This document shows, piece by piece, positions 1 through 10,968 of a DNA stretch of 64,000 bases; position 1 is the first letter of the stretch, and each line of letters begins with the position of its first letter. The stretch spans positions 62,001-126,000 of the forward strand of contig JAMWZR010000001.1 in assembly GCA_024282035.1 (NCBI GenBank), written 5' to 3'. The notes below the pieces were generated by a model, which was given only the letters and a program-made list of their open reading frames with translations, was not told the DNA's origin and did no database searches. Made by a program: the position numbers and the translations under genes. Origin of the DNA: Nitrosomonas sp. GTDB lineage: Bacteria; Pseudomonadota; Gammaproteobacteria; Burkholderiales; Nitrosomonadaceae.

Positions 1-317
<317 letters not shown>

Positions 318-347
318 CCCCCGTTTTGTTTCATCTTGCAATAGAGT

Positions 348-382
348 CGGGTATGACTGCTCTCGTACCCGGATTTTGTTTT
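348..382 (+). terminator. Probable rho-independent terminator after adk
   Basis: CGGGTA (348-353) and TACCCG (366-371) form a 6-bp stem with a 12-base loop, followed by GATTTTGTTTT. It lies 31 bases after the adk stop and before pfp. The stem is short and the loop long, so this is a moderate call. Confidence 0.45.
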
Positions 383-455
383 GAGTACTTATCTGATCAG
401 TGGAATACTGAAATACATATAGCAGATTTACGATTTTATTAATCAGGAGAGAAAT

Positions 456-1715
456 ATGGCAATAAAAAATGCTTTTTATGCTCAATCCGGCGGGGTTACG
501 GCAGTAATCAACGCCTCAGGTGCGGGTGTTTTGGAAACGGCACGTCAACATCCCGACAAGATCGGCAACGTATATGCCGGCCGCAACGGAATCATCGGTG
601 CACTGACTGAAGATCTGATTGATACCAGCGCAGAGTCTGCGACTGCCATTGCCGCACTGCGGCATACACCATCAGGTGCGTTTGGTTCTTGTCGCTACAA
701 ACTGAAAAGCCTAGAGCAGAACCGTCGCGAATACGAACGACTAATTGAAGTTTTCAAAGCACACAATATCGGTTACTTCTTTTATAATGGCGGTGGTGAT
801 TCAGCCGACACCTGCCTGAAGGTTTCACAGCTGGCCGACACCTTGGGTTATCCGATCCAAGCCATTCATGTCCCTAAAACCGTCGACAATGACCTGCCAA
901 TCACCGACTGCTGTCCGGGATTCGGCTCTGTAGCCAAATATATTGCAGTCTCGACACGTGAAGCCAGCTTTGACGTAGCAAGTATGTCCAAGACATCGAC
1001 CAAAGTTTTTGTGCTAGAAGTCATGGGCCGCCATGCAGGATGGATTGCTGCAGCAGGTGGATTGGCTTCCAGCCCCGATTGCGAGATTCCGATCGTGATC
1101 CTGTTCCCAGAAATCACTTTCAACAAGGAAAAATTCTTGGCCAAGGTTGATCATTACGTCAAGGAATTTGGTTACTGTTCGGTTGTCGTGTCCGAGGGTG
1201 TCAAGGGCAGCGATGGTAACTTCCTTTCCGATCAAGGACTGCGTGATGCTTTTGGTCATGCACAACTGGGTGGTGTCGCGCCTGTGGTCGCCAATATCAT
1301 CAAGGAAGGACTGGGCCTAAAATACCATTGGGGGGTCGCAGACTACCTACAACGTGCAGCACGGCACGTTGCGTCCAAAACAGACGTAGAACAAGCCTAT
1401 GCGATGGGTAAAGCCGCCGTGGAATACGCCATAGCCGGACACAATTCAGTGATGCCGACGATCGTACGTGAATCCAATTCACCCTATCGCTGGTCAGTAG
1501 GCATGGCACAACTTTCGAACGTAGCCAACGTGGAAAAAATGATGCCTGCCGACTATATCAGCGAAGATGGATTTGGTATCAGCCAAGCGTGCCGTGATTA
1601 TCTGACACCGCTCATCGAAGGTGAAGATTATCCACCTTACAAAAATGGACTACCAGACTATGTTCGCCTCAAAAATGTAGCGGTAGCAAAGAAATTGAGC
1701 GAATTCAAACTTTAA
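456..1715 (+). CDS. pfp: Pyrophosphate-dependent 6-phosphofructokinase
   Basis: A 419-residue cytoplasmic protein of the phosphofructokinase family. The nucleotide/phosphate loop reads GGGDS (112-116) and the catalytic loop PKTVDND (140-146). Lys141 in place of the Gly of ATP enzymes is the hallmark of the PPi-using type. The substrate motif MGRHAGW lies at 190-196. It would reversibly convert fructose 6-phosphate + PPi to fructose 1,6-bisphosphate + Pi, so it could work in glycolysis or gluconeogenesis. The ATG at 456 is preceded by AGGAGAG at good spacing. The next gene, hppA, also uses PPi. Confidence 0.93.
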   Translation: MAIKNAFYAQSGGVTAVINASGAGVLETARQHPDKIGNVYAGRNGIIGALTEDLIDTSAESATAIAALRHTPSGAFGSCRYKLKSLEQNRREYERLIEVFKAHNIGYFFYNGGGDSADTCLKVSQLADTLGYPIQAIHVPKTVDNDLPITDCCPGFGSVAKYIAVSTREASFDVASMSKTSTKVFVLEVMGRHAGWIAAAGGLASSPDCEIPIVILFPEITFNKEKFLAKVDHYVKEFGYCSVVVSEGVKGSDGNFLSDQGLRDAFGHAQLGGVAPVVANIIKEGLGLKYHWGVADYLQRAARHVASKTDVEQAYAMGKAAVEYAIAGHNSVMPTIVRESNSPYRWSVGMAQLSNVANVEKMMPADYISEDGFGISQACRDYLTPLIEGEDYPPYKNGLPDYVRLKNVAVAKKLSEFKL

Positions 1716-1947
1716 AATCATTTGGGTTGCTGCAACCTACTGGGTAAGTGTTGTAATGAAGCCAATCAACCCCAGTCGATGCAAACTGCAATCCACATTT
1801 CGCTCATTTTTGATACATTCAAGCATCAAGAAAAGATAAAATACGTTCTGATTTAAATTTTATTTTTGGACAAGTGTTTAATTATGTGGAATTATTAGGC
1901 CGGGTTTCACATTTGATTTTGTGGTCTGACTTTAATTGGAGTTCTTT

Positions 1948-4005
1948 ATGGCTAGTGGTTTTGTTATCGCAATTGGTAGTGCGATTTTAGCCCTGATATT
2001 CAGCGGTATTTGGATTAGGGGCATTTATGTTCAATCGACGGGTAATCAGCGCATGCAAGAAATTGCAAGCGCAATTCAGCAGGGTGCGTCTGCATACCTG
2101 AAGCGTCAATATATGACTATTGCTGCAGTTGGTGCAATTCTGTTTGTTGCCCTGGCAATAGCACTTAGCTTGGATACAGCCATTGGCTTTGCACTGGGTG
2201 CTATCCTGTCGGGTGCGGCCGGTTTTCTTGGCATGAATGTTTCAGTTCAATCCAATGTCCGTACAGCACAAGCTGCCACTACCGGTTTGAATGAAGCACT
2301 TGCCATCGCTTTCCGCGGTGGTGCCGTAACCGGCATGCTGGTTGTCGGACTCGGCTTATTGGGTGTTGCAGGATACTGCGCCATGCTCTTTGATGGTGCG
2401 GATGCCAATCAACCCGTTAGTGATGTCATCAAACCCTTGATCGGCTTTGCATTTGGTGGATCTCTGATTTCGATTTTCGCACGTCTGGGTGGCGGTATTT
2501 TCACCAAAGGTGCTGACGTCGGTGCCGATCTGGTTGGTAAGGTGGAAGCAGGAATTCCTGAAGACGATCCTCGTAATCCAGCCGTGATTGCTGACAATGT
2601 GGGTGACAACGTTGGAGATTGTGCTGGTATGGCAGCCGATCTTTTTGAAACTTATGCAGTTACCATCATCGCTACCATGATCCTGGGTGCATTGCTGTTT
2701 TCAACCAATGCAATCGACGCTGTCATTTACCCCTTGATGCTTGGTGCGGTTTCAATCGTTGCCTCCATCGTCGGCTGCTATTACGTCAAAATGCGTGAAG
2801 GCGGCAAGATCATGAATGCACTGTACCGTGGACTGGCCGTTGCTGGTGGTATCGCATTATTTACTTACCTCCCGGTAACCGTCTGGTTCATGGGCGACAT
2901 GTCTCTGAATATCGATGGCACTGAAGTTGCAGGCGGCATGCTGGTCATGCGTATATTCCTAGCGGCCACGATTGGTCTGGTACTCACCGGATTGATGGTA
3001 GTCATCACAGAATACTACACCTCAACAGATTTCCCTCCAGTTCAACACGTTGCTGAAGCATCGACGACAGGTCATGCAACCAATATCATCGCAGGTTTGG
3101 GCGTTTCCATGCGTGCTACTGCAGCACCAGTAATGGCTGTATGTATCAGTATCCTGTTAGCCTATGCACTGGCTGGCTTGTACGGAATTGCCATTGCCGC
3201 AACGGCCATGTTATCCATGACAGGTATCATCGTTGCACTGGATGCTTATGGTCCGATTACCGACAATGCTGGTGGTATCGCTGAAATGTCTGAAATGCCT
3301 GATTCTGTTCGTGCCATTACCGATCCGCTGGATGCCGTAGGTAACACCACCAAGGCAGTAACCAAAGGATACGCAATTGGTTCCGCTGGTCTGGCTGCCC
3401 TGGTATTGTTTGCCGATTATACCCATGCGCTGGAGCATGCAGGTCACACACTGACTTTTGATCTATCCAATCACATGGTCATTATCGGTCTGTTCATCGG
3501 CGGTATGATTCCTTACCTGTTTGGCGCCATGTCGATGGAAGCAGTTGGTCGCGCAGCCGGTTCCGTTGTAATCGAGGTGCGTCGTCAGTTCAAGGAAATC
3601 CCTGGCATCATGGAAGGAACAGCCAAACCGGATTATTCCAGAGCTGTGGATATGCTGACGAAAGCAGCAATCAGGGAAATGATGACACCATCATTGTTAC
3701 CCGTACTGATTCCTCTGCTGGTCGGCGTTATTCTGGGTCCTCAGGCACTGGGAGGTGTATTGATGGGATCCATCATTACCGGTCTGTTCGTGGCGATTTC
3801 CATGACGACGGGTGGTGGTGCTTGGGATAATGCGAAAAAACATATCGAAGATGGTCACTTTGGTGGCAAAGGCAGTGAAGCGCACAAAGCATCCGTCACA
3901 GGCGACACCGTTGGCGATCCTTACAAAGATACTGCTGGTCCTGCGATCAATCCATTGATCAAGATCATCAATATTGTTGCATTGTTGATTATCCCATTGC
4001 TGTAG
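1948..4005 (+). CDS. hppA: H+-translocating membrane pyrophosphatase, K+-independent type
   Basis: A 685-residue, very hydrophobic multi-pass protein. The start is ATG 1948, with TTGGAG at 1936-1941 as ribosome site; an in-frame TTG at 1936 is part of that site and was rejected. The PPi-binding signature DVGADLVGK begins near residue 188, and an acidic [12 protein letters not shown] motif follows. [17 protein letters not shown] carries Lys469 at the position that separates K+-independent pumps (Lys) from K+-dependent ones (Ala), so this should be the K+-independent proton-pumping type. It couples PPi hydrolysis to H+ export across the inner membrane. Confidence 0.95.
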   Translation: MASGFVIAIGSAILALIFSGIWIRGIYVQSTGNQRMQEIASAIQQGASAYLKRQYMTIAAVGAILFVALAIALSLDTAIGFALGAILSGAAGFLGMNVSVQSNVRTAQAATTGLNEALAIAFRGGAVTGMLVVGLGLLGVAGYCAMLFDGADANQPVSDVIKPLIGFAFGGSLISIFARLGGGIFTKGADVGADLVGKVEAGIPEDDPRNPAVIADNVGDNVGDCAGMAADLFETYAVTIIATMILGALLFSTNAIDAVIYPLMLGAVSIVASIVGCYYVKMREGGKIMNALYRGLAVAGGIALFTYLPVTVWFMGDMSLNIDGTEVAGGMLVMRIFLAATIGLVLTGLMVVITEYYTSTDFPPVQHVAEASTTGHATNIIAGLGVSMRATAAPVMAVCISILLAYALAGLYGIAIAATAMLSMTGIIVALDAYGPITDNAGGIAEMSEMPDSVRAITDPLDAVGNTTKAVTKGYAIGSAGLAALVLFADYTHALEHAGHTLTFDLSNHMVIIGLFIGGMIPYLFGAMSMEAVGRAAGSVVIEVRRQFKEIPGIMEGTAKPDYSRAVDMLTKAAIREMMTPSLLPVLIPLLVGVILGPQALGGVLMGSIITGLFVAISMTTGGGAWDNAKKHIEDGHFGGKGSEAHKASVTGDTVGDPYKDTAGPAINPLIKIINIVALLIIPLL

Positions 4006-4021
4006 ATTATTTTAGCCAAAT

Positions 4022-4056
4022 AAAAAGCACACTCTCGGGTGTGCTTTTTATTTTTA
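4022..4056 (+). terminator. Rho-independent terminator after hppA
   Basis: AAAAGCACAC and GTGTGCTTTT form a long stem with a short TCTCGG loop, followed by TTTATTTTT. It lies 17 bases after the hppA stop. The A-rich 5' flank means it could also stop the convergent regulator gene from the other side. Confidence 0.85.
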
Positions 4057-4090
4057 GACAGCATCTGGGCTCAAAATACAAATCAGTGTT

Positions 4091-4792
4091 TCAGTCTTCG
4101 ATCATACTCTTCAACTTGATTACGTCGAGAATGTGCAGTTCCTGCCCTTTTCGCAAGATAATTTCCTCGTTTTCCAGATAATTCAATTCTCGAGTAACCG
4201 CTTCGCGGTGTGTACCGATCAGACATGCAAGTTCAACATGTGTCGGCGCCGCTGTGATTATTGCGCGATTATCGCTTACTGGAGTTTGCGTTTCAGCCAG
4301 ATGAAGTAACTTTGCTCGAACCCGATTGGGCACCTTTAGAGTGTCTGACTCTATGACTCGTTCGGTAAGGCGCCGAATCTGTCCAACCAGTCTCTGCAAA
4401 ATATTCATAGCAATCTGACGGTTATTAAAAATCAACTCTTGAAAAGCGAGTGAGGAAATCGAACCCAGTAAGCAATCGGTTTTGGCTACAACCATTGCTG
4501 ATCTGGAACGACCATCAATGGCTGTTAATTCACCGAAGATCTCGCCTGCAGGCAAGTCGCATAAAATGACTTCCTTGCCCGATATCGAATAGTAATTGAC
4601 TCGCACCACACCTTGAGCAGCGAAATATACACTGTTGGAATCATCGTGATAACGAAGAATCGCTTCTCCTGCATCAAATTGATACCAATAACAAACTTGT
4701 GAAATCGCCTCCAGATCATACAAAGTCAGTCCTCTGAATTCTTTGATGACTTCCAGTAATTCACAGGCATTATCCGGCAATATGTGTCTCAT
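4091..4792 (-). CDS. Crp/Fnr-family transcriptional regulator
   Basis: A 233-residue cytoplasmic regulator. The N-terminal half is a cyclic-nucleotide-binding-type beta barrel. It contains GEIFGELTAIDGRSRSA (about 101-117), whose Gly-Glu and Arg-Ser residues sit where CRP contacts cAMP phosphate. A long dimer helix follows, then a winged helix-turn-helix (THVELACLIGTHREAVTREL). There is no N-terminal cysteine cluster of the Fnr iron-sulfur type. The start at 4792 is preceded by AGGAAG. It is divergent from the 5072 gene across a 279-base gap holding a 9-bp inverted repeat. Ligand and targets cannot be read from sequence. Confidence 0.88.
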   Translation of the reverse strand: MRHILPDNACELLEVIKEFRGLTLYDLEAISQVCYWYQFDAGEAILRYHDDSNSVYFAAQGVVRVNYYSISGKEVILCDLPAGEIFGELTAIDGRSRSAMVVAKTDCLLGSISSLAFQELIFNNRQIAMNILQRLVGQIRRLTERVIESDTLKVPNRVRAKLLHLAETQTPVSDNRAIITAAPTHVELACLIGTHREAVTRELNYLENEEIILRKGQELHILDVIKLKSMIED

Positions 4793-4865
4793 CTTCGCTT
4801 CCTAACCTTCCGAACCGATTCAGTTTTGAGCTGACTTGATTCATAAATTTGAATAACGATCAATA

Positions 4866-4888
4866 GTATTGAATTTTATATTCAATAC
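4866..4888. promoter_or_regulatory. Inverted repeat in divergent promoter region (possible operator)
   Basis: GTATTGAAT-TTTAT-ATTCAATAC is a perfect 9-bp inverted repeat between the divergent Crp/Fnr-type regulator and the 5072 gene. The TTGAA-N7-TTCAA core has the dyad form of sites bound by this regulator class but matches neither the E. coli Fnr (TTGAT-N4-ATCAA) nor the CRP consensus. A role as autoregulatory operator is inference. Confidence 0.4.
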
Positions 4889-5071
4889 CGGAAGAACCGC
4901 TCCACGTAACGATGATAAATTGAATCTGGAAAAAACAAAAATAATTTAACCTTAGAAGCCATAATGCTTTTGATCGAGTGTGGTATAAAATAGGAATGGA
5001 CACAACCAAAAGCAGAACAAATTGCCAGCATGTTCTCCAATTCACTCCAATTTCAATAACAAGGTCTATAT

Positions 5072-5455
5072 ATGAAGGTATTCGGACAACTTATTTTAGT
5101 GCTGTGGCTTAGTTCTTTTTTATCAATGCAGGCTCATGCCAGCGAGGAAATCACCAGTGAAGTATATGTAAATCGAGCTGGAGCCAAAATCATAAGCGGA
5201 ATAGCCAATGTTGCTACCGGATGGATGGAGTTACCCAAAAATATTTCATACTGGAGTGCCAAGAATGACAGTTTTATTGTCGGCTTACCCGAAGGATTGC
5301 TATGGGGGCTATACCATGTAGCTGCCCGCACTGGCAATGGTGCGCTTGATTTTATTACATTCTGGCTTCCCACTTTTCCCAGTCCTGAACCAGTTTTTGT
5401 ATGGGAAAATGCCTCGAAACTATCAGACTACCAAGCACTGAGAATGGGAAGATAA
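5072..5455 (+). CDS. Exosortase system-associated protein, TIGR04073 type
   Basis: A 127-residue exported protein. Residues 1-23 form a signal peptide ending at an Ala-His-Ala-Ser cleavage region. The mature part has a Gly-rich ANVATGWMELPKNI segment, a second Gly-rich stretch (GLPEGLLWGLYHVAARTGNG), and ends with LDFITFWLPTFPSPEPVF. This layout fits the small periplasmic family TIGR04073, often found in genomes with exosortase/PEP-CTERM systems; a PEP-CTERM protein does occur at 57.4 kb. AAGG precedes the ATG at slightly long distance. Function is unknown, and the family call is from memory of the motif. Confidence 0.7.
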   Translation: MKVFGQLILVLWLSSFLSMQAHASEEITSEVYVNRAGAKIISGIANVATGWMELPKNISYWSAKNDSFIVGLPEGLLWGLYHVAARTGNGALDFITFWLPTFPSPEPVFVWENASKLSDYQALRMGR

Positions 5456-5613
5456 GAATTATCTCCCCAAGAATAAAAGCAAAGCACTCACAGAAAAACA
5501 ACGATTATCCGAGCAATGTTAAGGTTTGACCAGAAAATATTATACAAACGCCGATTCACAGCTTATATTGGTTTATATGTATAGCAACAGAATTGATAAG
5601 AAGGAAATAAATC

Positions 5614-7050
5614 ATGGCGTTCTCCAATCCAATCCCAAGCCCTGTATCTAGCAATATTTATATCAATGGTTTGCTTTGGGGAAAACACTGGAATGATCCA
5701 GCTAATGGCACACGTTTAAGCGTTTATATTGCAGGTCAGCAAGGCAATGAAACATTCGATTTTGGCGGTACGCCGGTTACGGCAAATACTGTATCGCAAG
5801 AAATCATTGCATTCCAGAATGCAATGCAACTGATTGAGAATGTATGCAATATAGATTTCATCGCCACAAGTAGTCAAACTGATGCCGATCTAATACTAGG
5901 TGCTGTTAATAATATTGATGCCGAAGGTGGTTTGGGCACCTCGGTTCCTCCTGGGGAGGATACAGGCCCTATTACAAGTCAACAAGGCTCGGTAATTATT
6001 AATTTTGATAGTTATTTTTCCACGGATTATTCCAGTCTTCAGCCAGGAGGTTATGATTTTACGACTTTCATTCACGAGCTTGGGCATGCGATTGGATTAA
6101 AACATCCGCATGATTCGGGTGGGGGAACTAGGCCAAATTTTCCAGGCGTTACTTCAGCATTCGACGATTATGGGGATTTCAACCTCAACCAGGGTGTTTT
6201 TACCATGATGTCTTACAATGATGGTTGGAGAACTGCGCCCACTGGACCACTTGATCCCTTCAGCACCCCCAGTTATGGCTATGAAGGCACACCAATGGCT
6301 TTTGATATTGCTGCATTGCAATTTCTCTATGGGGCAAATACCAGTTTTCACTCTGGAAACGATCTGTATACGCTCAGTGCTATCAATGCACCGGGAACTT
6401 TTTACTCTTGTATATGGGATGTAGGAGGAATCGACACGATTCAGAACACCACCGCGTCCAACTCCATCATGGACTTGCGCGCAGCAACACTGCAGCATGC
6501 CGCAGGTGGGGGAGGATTCATATCATTCGTCAATGGAATCAATGGTGGTTTTTCCATTGCCAATGGTGTCACGATTGAAAATGCAACAGGTGGAACAGCT
6601 ATTGACAGCATTACCGGCAATGGCGCCGCCAATATATTGAGTGGTAATGCCGGAAATGATCGAATCAGTGGATTGGGCGGAGCGGATAAAATCAATGGCG
6701 GATCTGGAGCCGACATTCTGGCAGGCGGAGGAGGAGCTGATGATTTTGTCTATACCGCAATTACCGACAGCACTAACAGCCAGTTCGACACCGTCAATGA
6801 CTTTGTACACTCCCTTGATGATATTGATGTTGCGGCAATTGATGCAAATGGTTCTGCAGCTGGTAATGCGGCCTTCACATTCCGTGGTAAATCAGCATTC
6901 ACTGGTGCAGGTGCTGAAATACGATATTTTAAAAATACCACTCAGAATTTCACCAACATTCAAGTCGATCTTGATGGTAATAAAGTTGCAGACATGACCA
7001 TTCGACTCACTGGCACCATTGATCTTGGTGTTGAGGATTTTATTTTATAG
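5614..7050 (+). CDS. Secreted M10-type (serralysin-like) zinc metalloprotease with RTX repeats
   Basis: A 478-residue protein with no N-terminal signal peptide. The metzincin zinc site HELGHAIGLKH places ligands at His154, His158 and His164 with catalytic Glu155; a Met-turn (TMMSYN) follows. Residues about 335-375 carry RTX-type calcium-binding repeats (GNAGNDRISGLGG, NGGSGADILAGGGG). The C-terminus ends in DFIL, as in serralysin-type type I secretion signals. The predicted role is an extracellular calcium-stabilised protease exported by a type I system. AAGGA precedes the ATG. The last 85 or so residues resemble the end of the RTX protein at 61.3-62.6 kb. No dedicated ABC exporter or membrane-fusion gene is adjacent. 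Confidence 0.88.
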   Translation: MAFSNPIPSPVSSNIYINGLLWGKHWNDPANGTRLSVYIAGQQGNETFDFGGTPVTANTVSQEIIAFQNAMQLIENVCNIDFIATSSQTDADLILGAVNNIDAEGGLGTSVPPGEDTGPITSQQGSVIINFDSYFSTDYSSLQPGGYDFTTFIHELGHAIGLKHPHDSGGGTRPNFPGVTSAFDDYGDFNLNQGVFTMMSYNDGWRTAPTGPLDPFSTPSYGYEGTPMAFDIAALQFLYGANTSFHSGNDLYTLSAINAPGTFYSCIWDVGGIDTIQNTTASNSIMDLRAATLQHAAGGGGFISFVNGINGGFSIANGVTIENATGGTAIDSITGNGAANILSGNAGNDRISGLGGADKINGGSGADILAGGGGADDFVYTAITDSTNSQFDTVNDFVHSLDDIDVAAIDANGSAAGNAAFTFRGKSAFTGAGAEIRYFKNTTQNFTNIQVDLDGNKVADMTIRLTGTIDLGVEDFIL

Positions 7051-7247
7051 TTCCTTTTTTCAATACTCTTCGAGAAATACTGACTGATTGTAAATGCTTA
7101 ATGCGTCAAAGCCGTTTTGCTCCGAATCTGGCCAGAGCTTATTCTGTTCCCATGGGATTACCCTGTGTTTCATTTGGTAAGTTCGGTCAATTGTGGCAAA
7201 CTCCAGCCAATCTACAAATTAAATAATTTATTACCGGTAAACAATTC

Positions 7248-8495
7248 GTGTCTCCCTACGAACTTTTCATTGGCCTACGGTATACACGCGCCAAAAAACG
7301 CAATCACTTCATTTCATTTATTTCGTTGATTTCCCTGATGGGAATAACTCTTGGCATGACCGCACTCATTACGGTGATGTCGGTTATGAATGGTTTCCAG
7401 AAAGAAGTGCGCTCGCGTATCCTGGGTGTTGCTTCGCATGTCCAGATTGGCAGCATTCACGGAAATCTAAATCACTGGCAGCAAACTGCACAGGAAGCTT
7501 CCAAACACCCGGCAGTCGAAGCAGCTGCTCCGTACGTCAATGCCCAAGGCATGTTGTCACACAACCAGGTGGTGCAAGGCGTTGTCGTGCGCGGCATTCT
7601 CCCTGCGCTAGAAGATAAGGTGGCCGATTTTTCCAGAACCATGGCTAGTGGCAAACTCGAAGATTTGGAGCCGGGTGAGTTTGGTATCGTCATTGGCATG
7701 GAACTGGCACGTACGCTGGGAACCTTTATCGGGGACAAAATAGTCCTCATCTCCCCGCAAGGCCAGGTAACTCCTGCCGGTATCCTGCCGCGGCTAAGGC
7801 AATTCACCGTCGTCGGCATTTTTGAAGTCGGTCACTTCGAATACGATTCGGGATTAGTACTGATACACATGTTTGACGCGCAAAAACTGTATCGCATGGA
7901 AAATGACGACGTCTCCGGCGTACGTTTGAAACTCAAGGATCTGTTCCAGGCCCCTCAGGTCGTGCAAGAATTACCGGCACTGCTCACTTCGGATCACTTC
8001 ATCAGTGACTGGACACAGCAGCACGCCAATTATTTTCGCGCTATCCAAATAGAAAAACGCATGCTGTCATTGATTCTGGCATTAATCATTGCAGTTGCTG
8101 CATTCAATATCGTTTCCACACTGGTCATGGCCGTTACTGACAAGCAATCCGATATCGCCATTTTGCGCACCATTGGTGCAAGCCCTCGTAGCATCATGAA
8201 AATCTTCATTGTGCAAGGAACCTTTATCGGCGTATTCGGCACCATTCTTGGTGTTGCCGGCGGAATGCTGCTGGCATATAACGTGGGCGAAGTCGTCGCT
8301 TTCATTGAAAGCCTGTTCAAAGTACAGTTTTTGTCACGCGAGGTGTATTACATCAGCAAGATTCCAACTGATCCACAAATATCCGATATCACGACAGTCG
8401 CCGTGACATCGTTCATTCTAAGCCTGCTGGCAACACTCTATCCCAGCTATCGTGCCTCCAAGGTCAATCCCGCGGAGGCCTTGCGCTATGAGTAA
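7248..8495 (+). CDS. lolC: Lipoprotein-releasing ABC transporter permease (LolC/LolF type)
   Basis: A 415-residue inner-membrane permease of the MacB/FtsX-like class. The N-terminus [16 protein letters not shown] and the first membrane segment ([19 protein letters not shown]) match LolC/LolE. A large periplasmic domain follows, then three C-terminal membrane segments, and the ORF ends AEALRYE, as is typical. The start is GTG 7248 with a weak ribosome site. It overlaps lolD by 8 bases (ATGAGTAA), so the two are translationally coupled. LolCD(E) extracts outer-membrane lipoproteins and hands them to LolA. No second permease is in the window, so this may be a homodimeric LolF-type system. Confidence 0.92.
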   Translation: MSPYELFIGLRYTRAKKRNHFISFISLISLMGITLGMTALITVMSVMNGFQKEVRSRILGVASHVQIGSIHGNLNHWQQTAQEASKHPAVEAAAPYVNAQGMLSHNQVVQGVVVRGILPALEDKVADFSRTMASGKLEDLEPGEFGIVIGMELARTLGTFIGDKIVLISPQGQVTPAGILPRLRQFTVVGIFEVGHFEYDSGLVLIHMFDAQKLYRMENDDVSGVRLKLKDLFQAPQVVQELPALLTSDHFISDWTQQHANYFRAIQIEKRMLSLILALIIAVAAFNIVSTLVMAVTDKQSDIAILRTIGASPRSIMKIFIVQGTFIGVFGTILGVAGGMLLAYNVGEVVAFIESLFKVQFLSREVYYISKIPTDPQISDITTVAVTSFILSLLATLYPSYRASKVNPAEALRYE

Positions 8496-9180
8496 CGTTG
8501 TCATCGCCTGCCGTGAACTGTACAAACAATTTTCCCAAGGCAATCAGATCGTCTCCGTTCTCAAAGGAGTCAATCTCGATCTGGCACGGGGAGAAATACT
8601 TGCTATCGTTGGCACATCCGGTTCCGGTAAAAGCACGTTATTACACGTGCTGGGTGGACTGGATGCCCCGACCAGTGGTGAAATCCGGATTCTAGATCAG
8701 GATATCGCCAAAACCAGTGAAGAGGCGCGCTGCCGTTTACGTAATGGCTCGCTAGGATTCATCTATCAATTTCATCATTTATTACCCGAATTCAGTGCAC
8801 TGGAAAACGTTGCCATGCCGCTGCTGATTCGTCGTCTAGCAACACAAGAAGCCTATGATCGTGCTGCCGATATTTTGCAGCAAGTCGGGCTAGGTCATCG
8901 CCTGACGCACACCCCGGGTGAGTTATCCGGAGGTGAGCGCCAACGCGCTGCCGTCGCACGTGCCTTGGTCACCAATCCCGCGTGCATTCTGGCCGACGAG
9001 CCTACCGGCAATCTGGATCGGCATACCGCCGAAAGTGTGTTCGATTTAATGCTGGAACTGAATCAGAAAATCAACGCCAGCCTAATCATTGTGACCCATG
9101 ACTCACAACTTGCACATCGCGCTCAACGCATCAAGCAGTTGATCGATGGCGTGTTATGTGATGTATCCGAAGTACCCTAA
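8488..9180 (+). CDS. lolD: Lipoprotein-releasing ABC transporter ATPase
   Basis: A 230-residue ABC ATPase. The start chosen is ATG 8488, overlapping the lolC stop; a longer frame exists but lies wholly inside lolC. Walker A is GTSGSGKST (42-50), the signature LSGGERQR, and Walker [13 protein letters not shown]. The Q-loop region [18 protein letters not shown] is characteristic of LolD. It powers lipoprotein release from the inner membrane together with the preceding permease. Confidence 0.95.
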   Translation: MSNVVIACRELYKQFSQGNQIVSVLKGVNLDLARGEILAIVGTSGSGKSTLLHVLGGLDAPTSGEIRILDQDIAKTSEEARCRLRNGSLGFIYQFHHLLPEFSALENVAMPLLIRRLATQEAYDRAADILQQVGLGHRLTHTPGELSGGERQRAAVARALVTNPACILADEPTGNLDRHTAESVFDLMLELNQKINASLIIVTHDSQLAHRAQRIKQLIDGVLCDVSEVP

Positions 9181-9224
9181 TTCATCCTAGCCTACCGATC
9201 CCTAATTACTAATTCCAAATCCGA

Positions 9225-10937
9225 ATGCGCACCCTGTTCACATATATCATGGTCTTTCCACGGCGCAGTGCGTTTGTTTTACTGGCGCTGCTGATTGCAG
9301 GAATAGCAGAAGGACTGAGCTTGACCGCTTTGTTACCACTTATATCCATTGCCGTTGGCGAGTCGGATAGTTCAAATGATTCCGGCGTCGGCCGGTTTAT
9401 CGAGAATGCACTACAAAACATCGGCATCGAGCCAGCACTGGATACGATCCTGATCATCATTGTCGGCGGAATGTTTTTTAAAGGCATCGTTCTCTTATTG
9501 GCCAACCGACAGGTAGGATATACCGTTGCACATGTAGCCACCGCTTTGAGATTGGATTTGATTGAAGCCCTGCTTGCCAGCCGGTGGCAGTATTATCTGC
9601 GCCAATCCGTAGGCTCACTGGCGAATTCTGTGGCCACCGAAGCATATCGTGCCGCCAACGGGTTTGAACATAGTGTCAATGTTCTGGCGCTGGCCATCCA
9701 GGTCATCGTTTATGCCATTGTGGCGTTGTTCATTTCCTGGGAAGCCACGCTAGCCTCCCTGTTTATCGGTCTGTTTCTGTTGATTGCTCTCAATCGCCTG
9801 GTCAGTGCGACACGCCGCGCCGGCAACAAACAAACACATTTGCTGCGAGATCTGCTCGCCTATTTATCCGATGTGCTCAGTTCTGTCAAATCCCTCAAAG
9901 CCATGGCTCGTGATAATGTAGCCGATGCTATTTTGCATGAGCAGACACAATTCCTGGAAAAGGCAACACGACGTGAAGTCATGAATCGTGCCGCACTGAC
10001 GGCATTGCAGGAGCCGATACTGGCTGCCTTGACTGCCAGTGGTTTGTACATTGCCCTGGTGATATGGGAATTATCATTGCCAGAAGTCATGCTGATGGTT
10101 TTTCTGCTAACCCGAATTCTGGGATTACTCAACAAAACACAACGCCGACATCAGCAACTGGTCGCACAGGAAAGCGCCTTCTGGGCCTTACGCAAAGCAG
10201 CAGAAGACGCTCGCGCAGCAGCAGAAAGAGCAACGGGGACACTGCAACCGCATTTGCAGCAGGGCATCACGCTAGATCATGTCAAATTTGATTATGGCCA
10301 GAAATCGATATTCAAGGACCTGAATATCACCATACCGATCAACACCTTTACTGCAGTCATGGGGCCATCCGGAGTAGGTAAGAGTACATTGCTGGATCTT
10401 CTGTGCGGACTGACTGAACCTCAGTCCGGAGAAGTACAGATTGATGGTGTACCATTACATGACATCAATTTACGTCAGTGGCGTCATATGATCGGTTATG
10501 TTTCGCAGGATACGATCCTGCTGCATGATAGCGTAATGAACAACATTCTGGTTGGCGAGCCCTCATTGACAGCGGAAGATGCCGAACGCGCACTGCGTCA
10601 GGCTGGTGCATGGGAATTTGTCAGCGCCTTGCCTGACGGACTACAAACGGTCGTGGGTGAACGAGGCGGCTTACTCTCCGGCGGCCAGAGACAACGTATT
10701 GCGATTGCGCGAGCACTGGCACACAATCCTTCGTTCCTGATTCTCGATGAACCCACCAGCGCACTGGACCCGGAAAGCGAGCAGACTATTTGCGAAACAT
10801 TGCAGCAGCTATCTAAAAATCTGACTATTATCGCTGTTTCTCATCAGCCCGCCGTAATTAATGCAGCTGACCGCGTATTTATCCTTTCAAATGGCATGGT
10901 GGAACAGTTATCGCAACTTCCAGTTCATACTGAGTAA
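9225..10937 (+). CDS. Fused ABC exporter (membrane domain + ATPase)
   Basis: A 570-residue half-transporter. About six N-terminal hydrophobic segments (to about residue 310) are followed by a nucleotide-binding domain with Walker A GPSGVGKST (380-388), signature LSGGQRQR and Walker B FLILDEPTSALD. It starts 44 bases after lolD on the same strand and so may be co-transcribed. The fusion layout is that of lipid, peptide or drug exporters. It lacks features that would mark MsbA or a peptidase-containing bacteriocin exporter. A type I secretion role for the RTX proteins is possible but not supported by neighbours. Substrate unknown. Confidence 0.88.
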   Translation: MRTLFTYIMVFPRRSAFVLLALLIAGIAEGLSLTALLPLISIAVGESDSSNDSGVGRFIENALQNIGIEPALDTILIIIVGGMFFKGIVLLLANRQVGYTVAHVATALRLDLIEALLASRWQYYLRQSVGSLANSVATEAYRAANGFEHSVNVLALAIQVIVYAIVALFISWEATLASLFIGLFLLIALNRLVSATRRAGNKQTHLLRDLLAYLSDVLSSVKSLKAMARDNVADAILHEQTQFLEKATRREVMNRAALTALQEPILAALTASGLYIALVIWELSLPEVMLMVFLLTRILGLLNKTQRRHQQLVAQESAFWALRKAAEDARAAAERATGTLQPHLQQGITLDHVKFDYGQKSIFKDLNITIPINTFTAVMGPSGVGKSTLLDLLCGLTEPQSGEVQIDGVPLHDINLRQWRHMIGYVSQDTILLHDSVMNNILVGEPSLTAEDAERALRQAGAWEFVSALPDGLQTVVGERGGLLSGGQRQRIAIARALAHNPSFLILDEPTSALDPESEQTICETLQQLSKNLTIIAVSHQPAVINAADRVFILSNGMVEQLSQLPVHTE

Positions 10938-10968
10938 ACTTTGCTATACGCCAGGAAAAAGCCTGGAA

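Noticed and set aside
1724..1738. GGTTG-CTG-CAACC hairpin after pfp
   Set aside because: Stem of 5 bp and no T-tract, so it is not a credible terminator.
7117..7329. Open frame of 70 codons before lolC
   Set aside because: It runs into lolC in another frame, and no ribosome site or family is seen.
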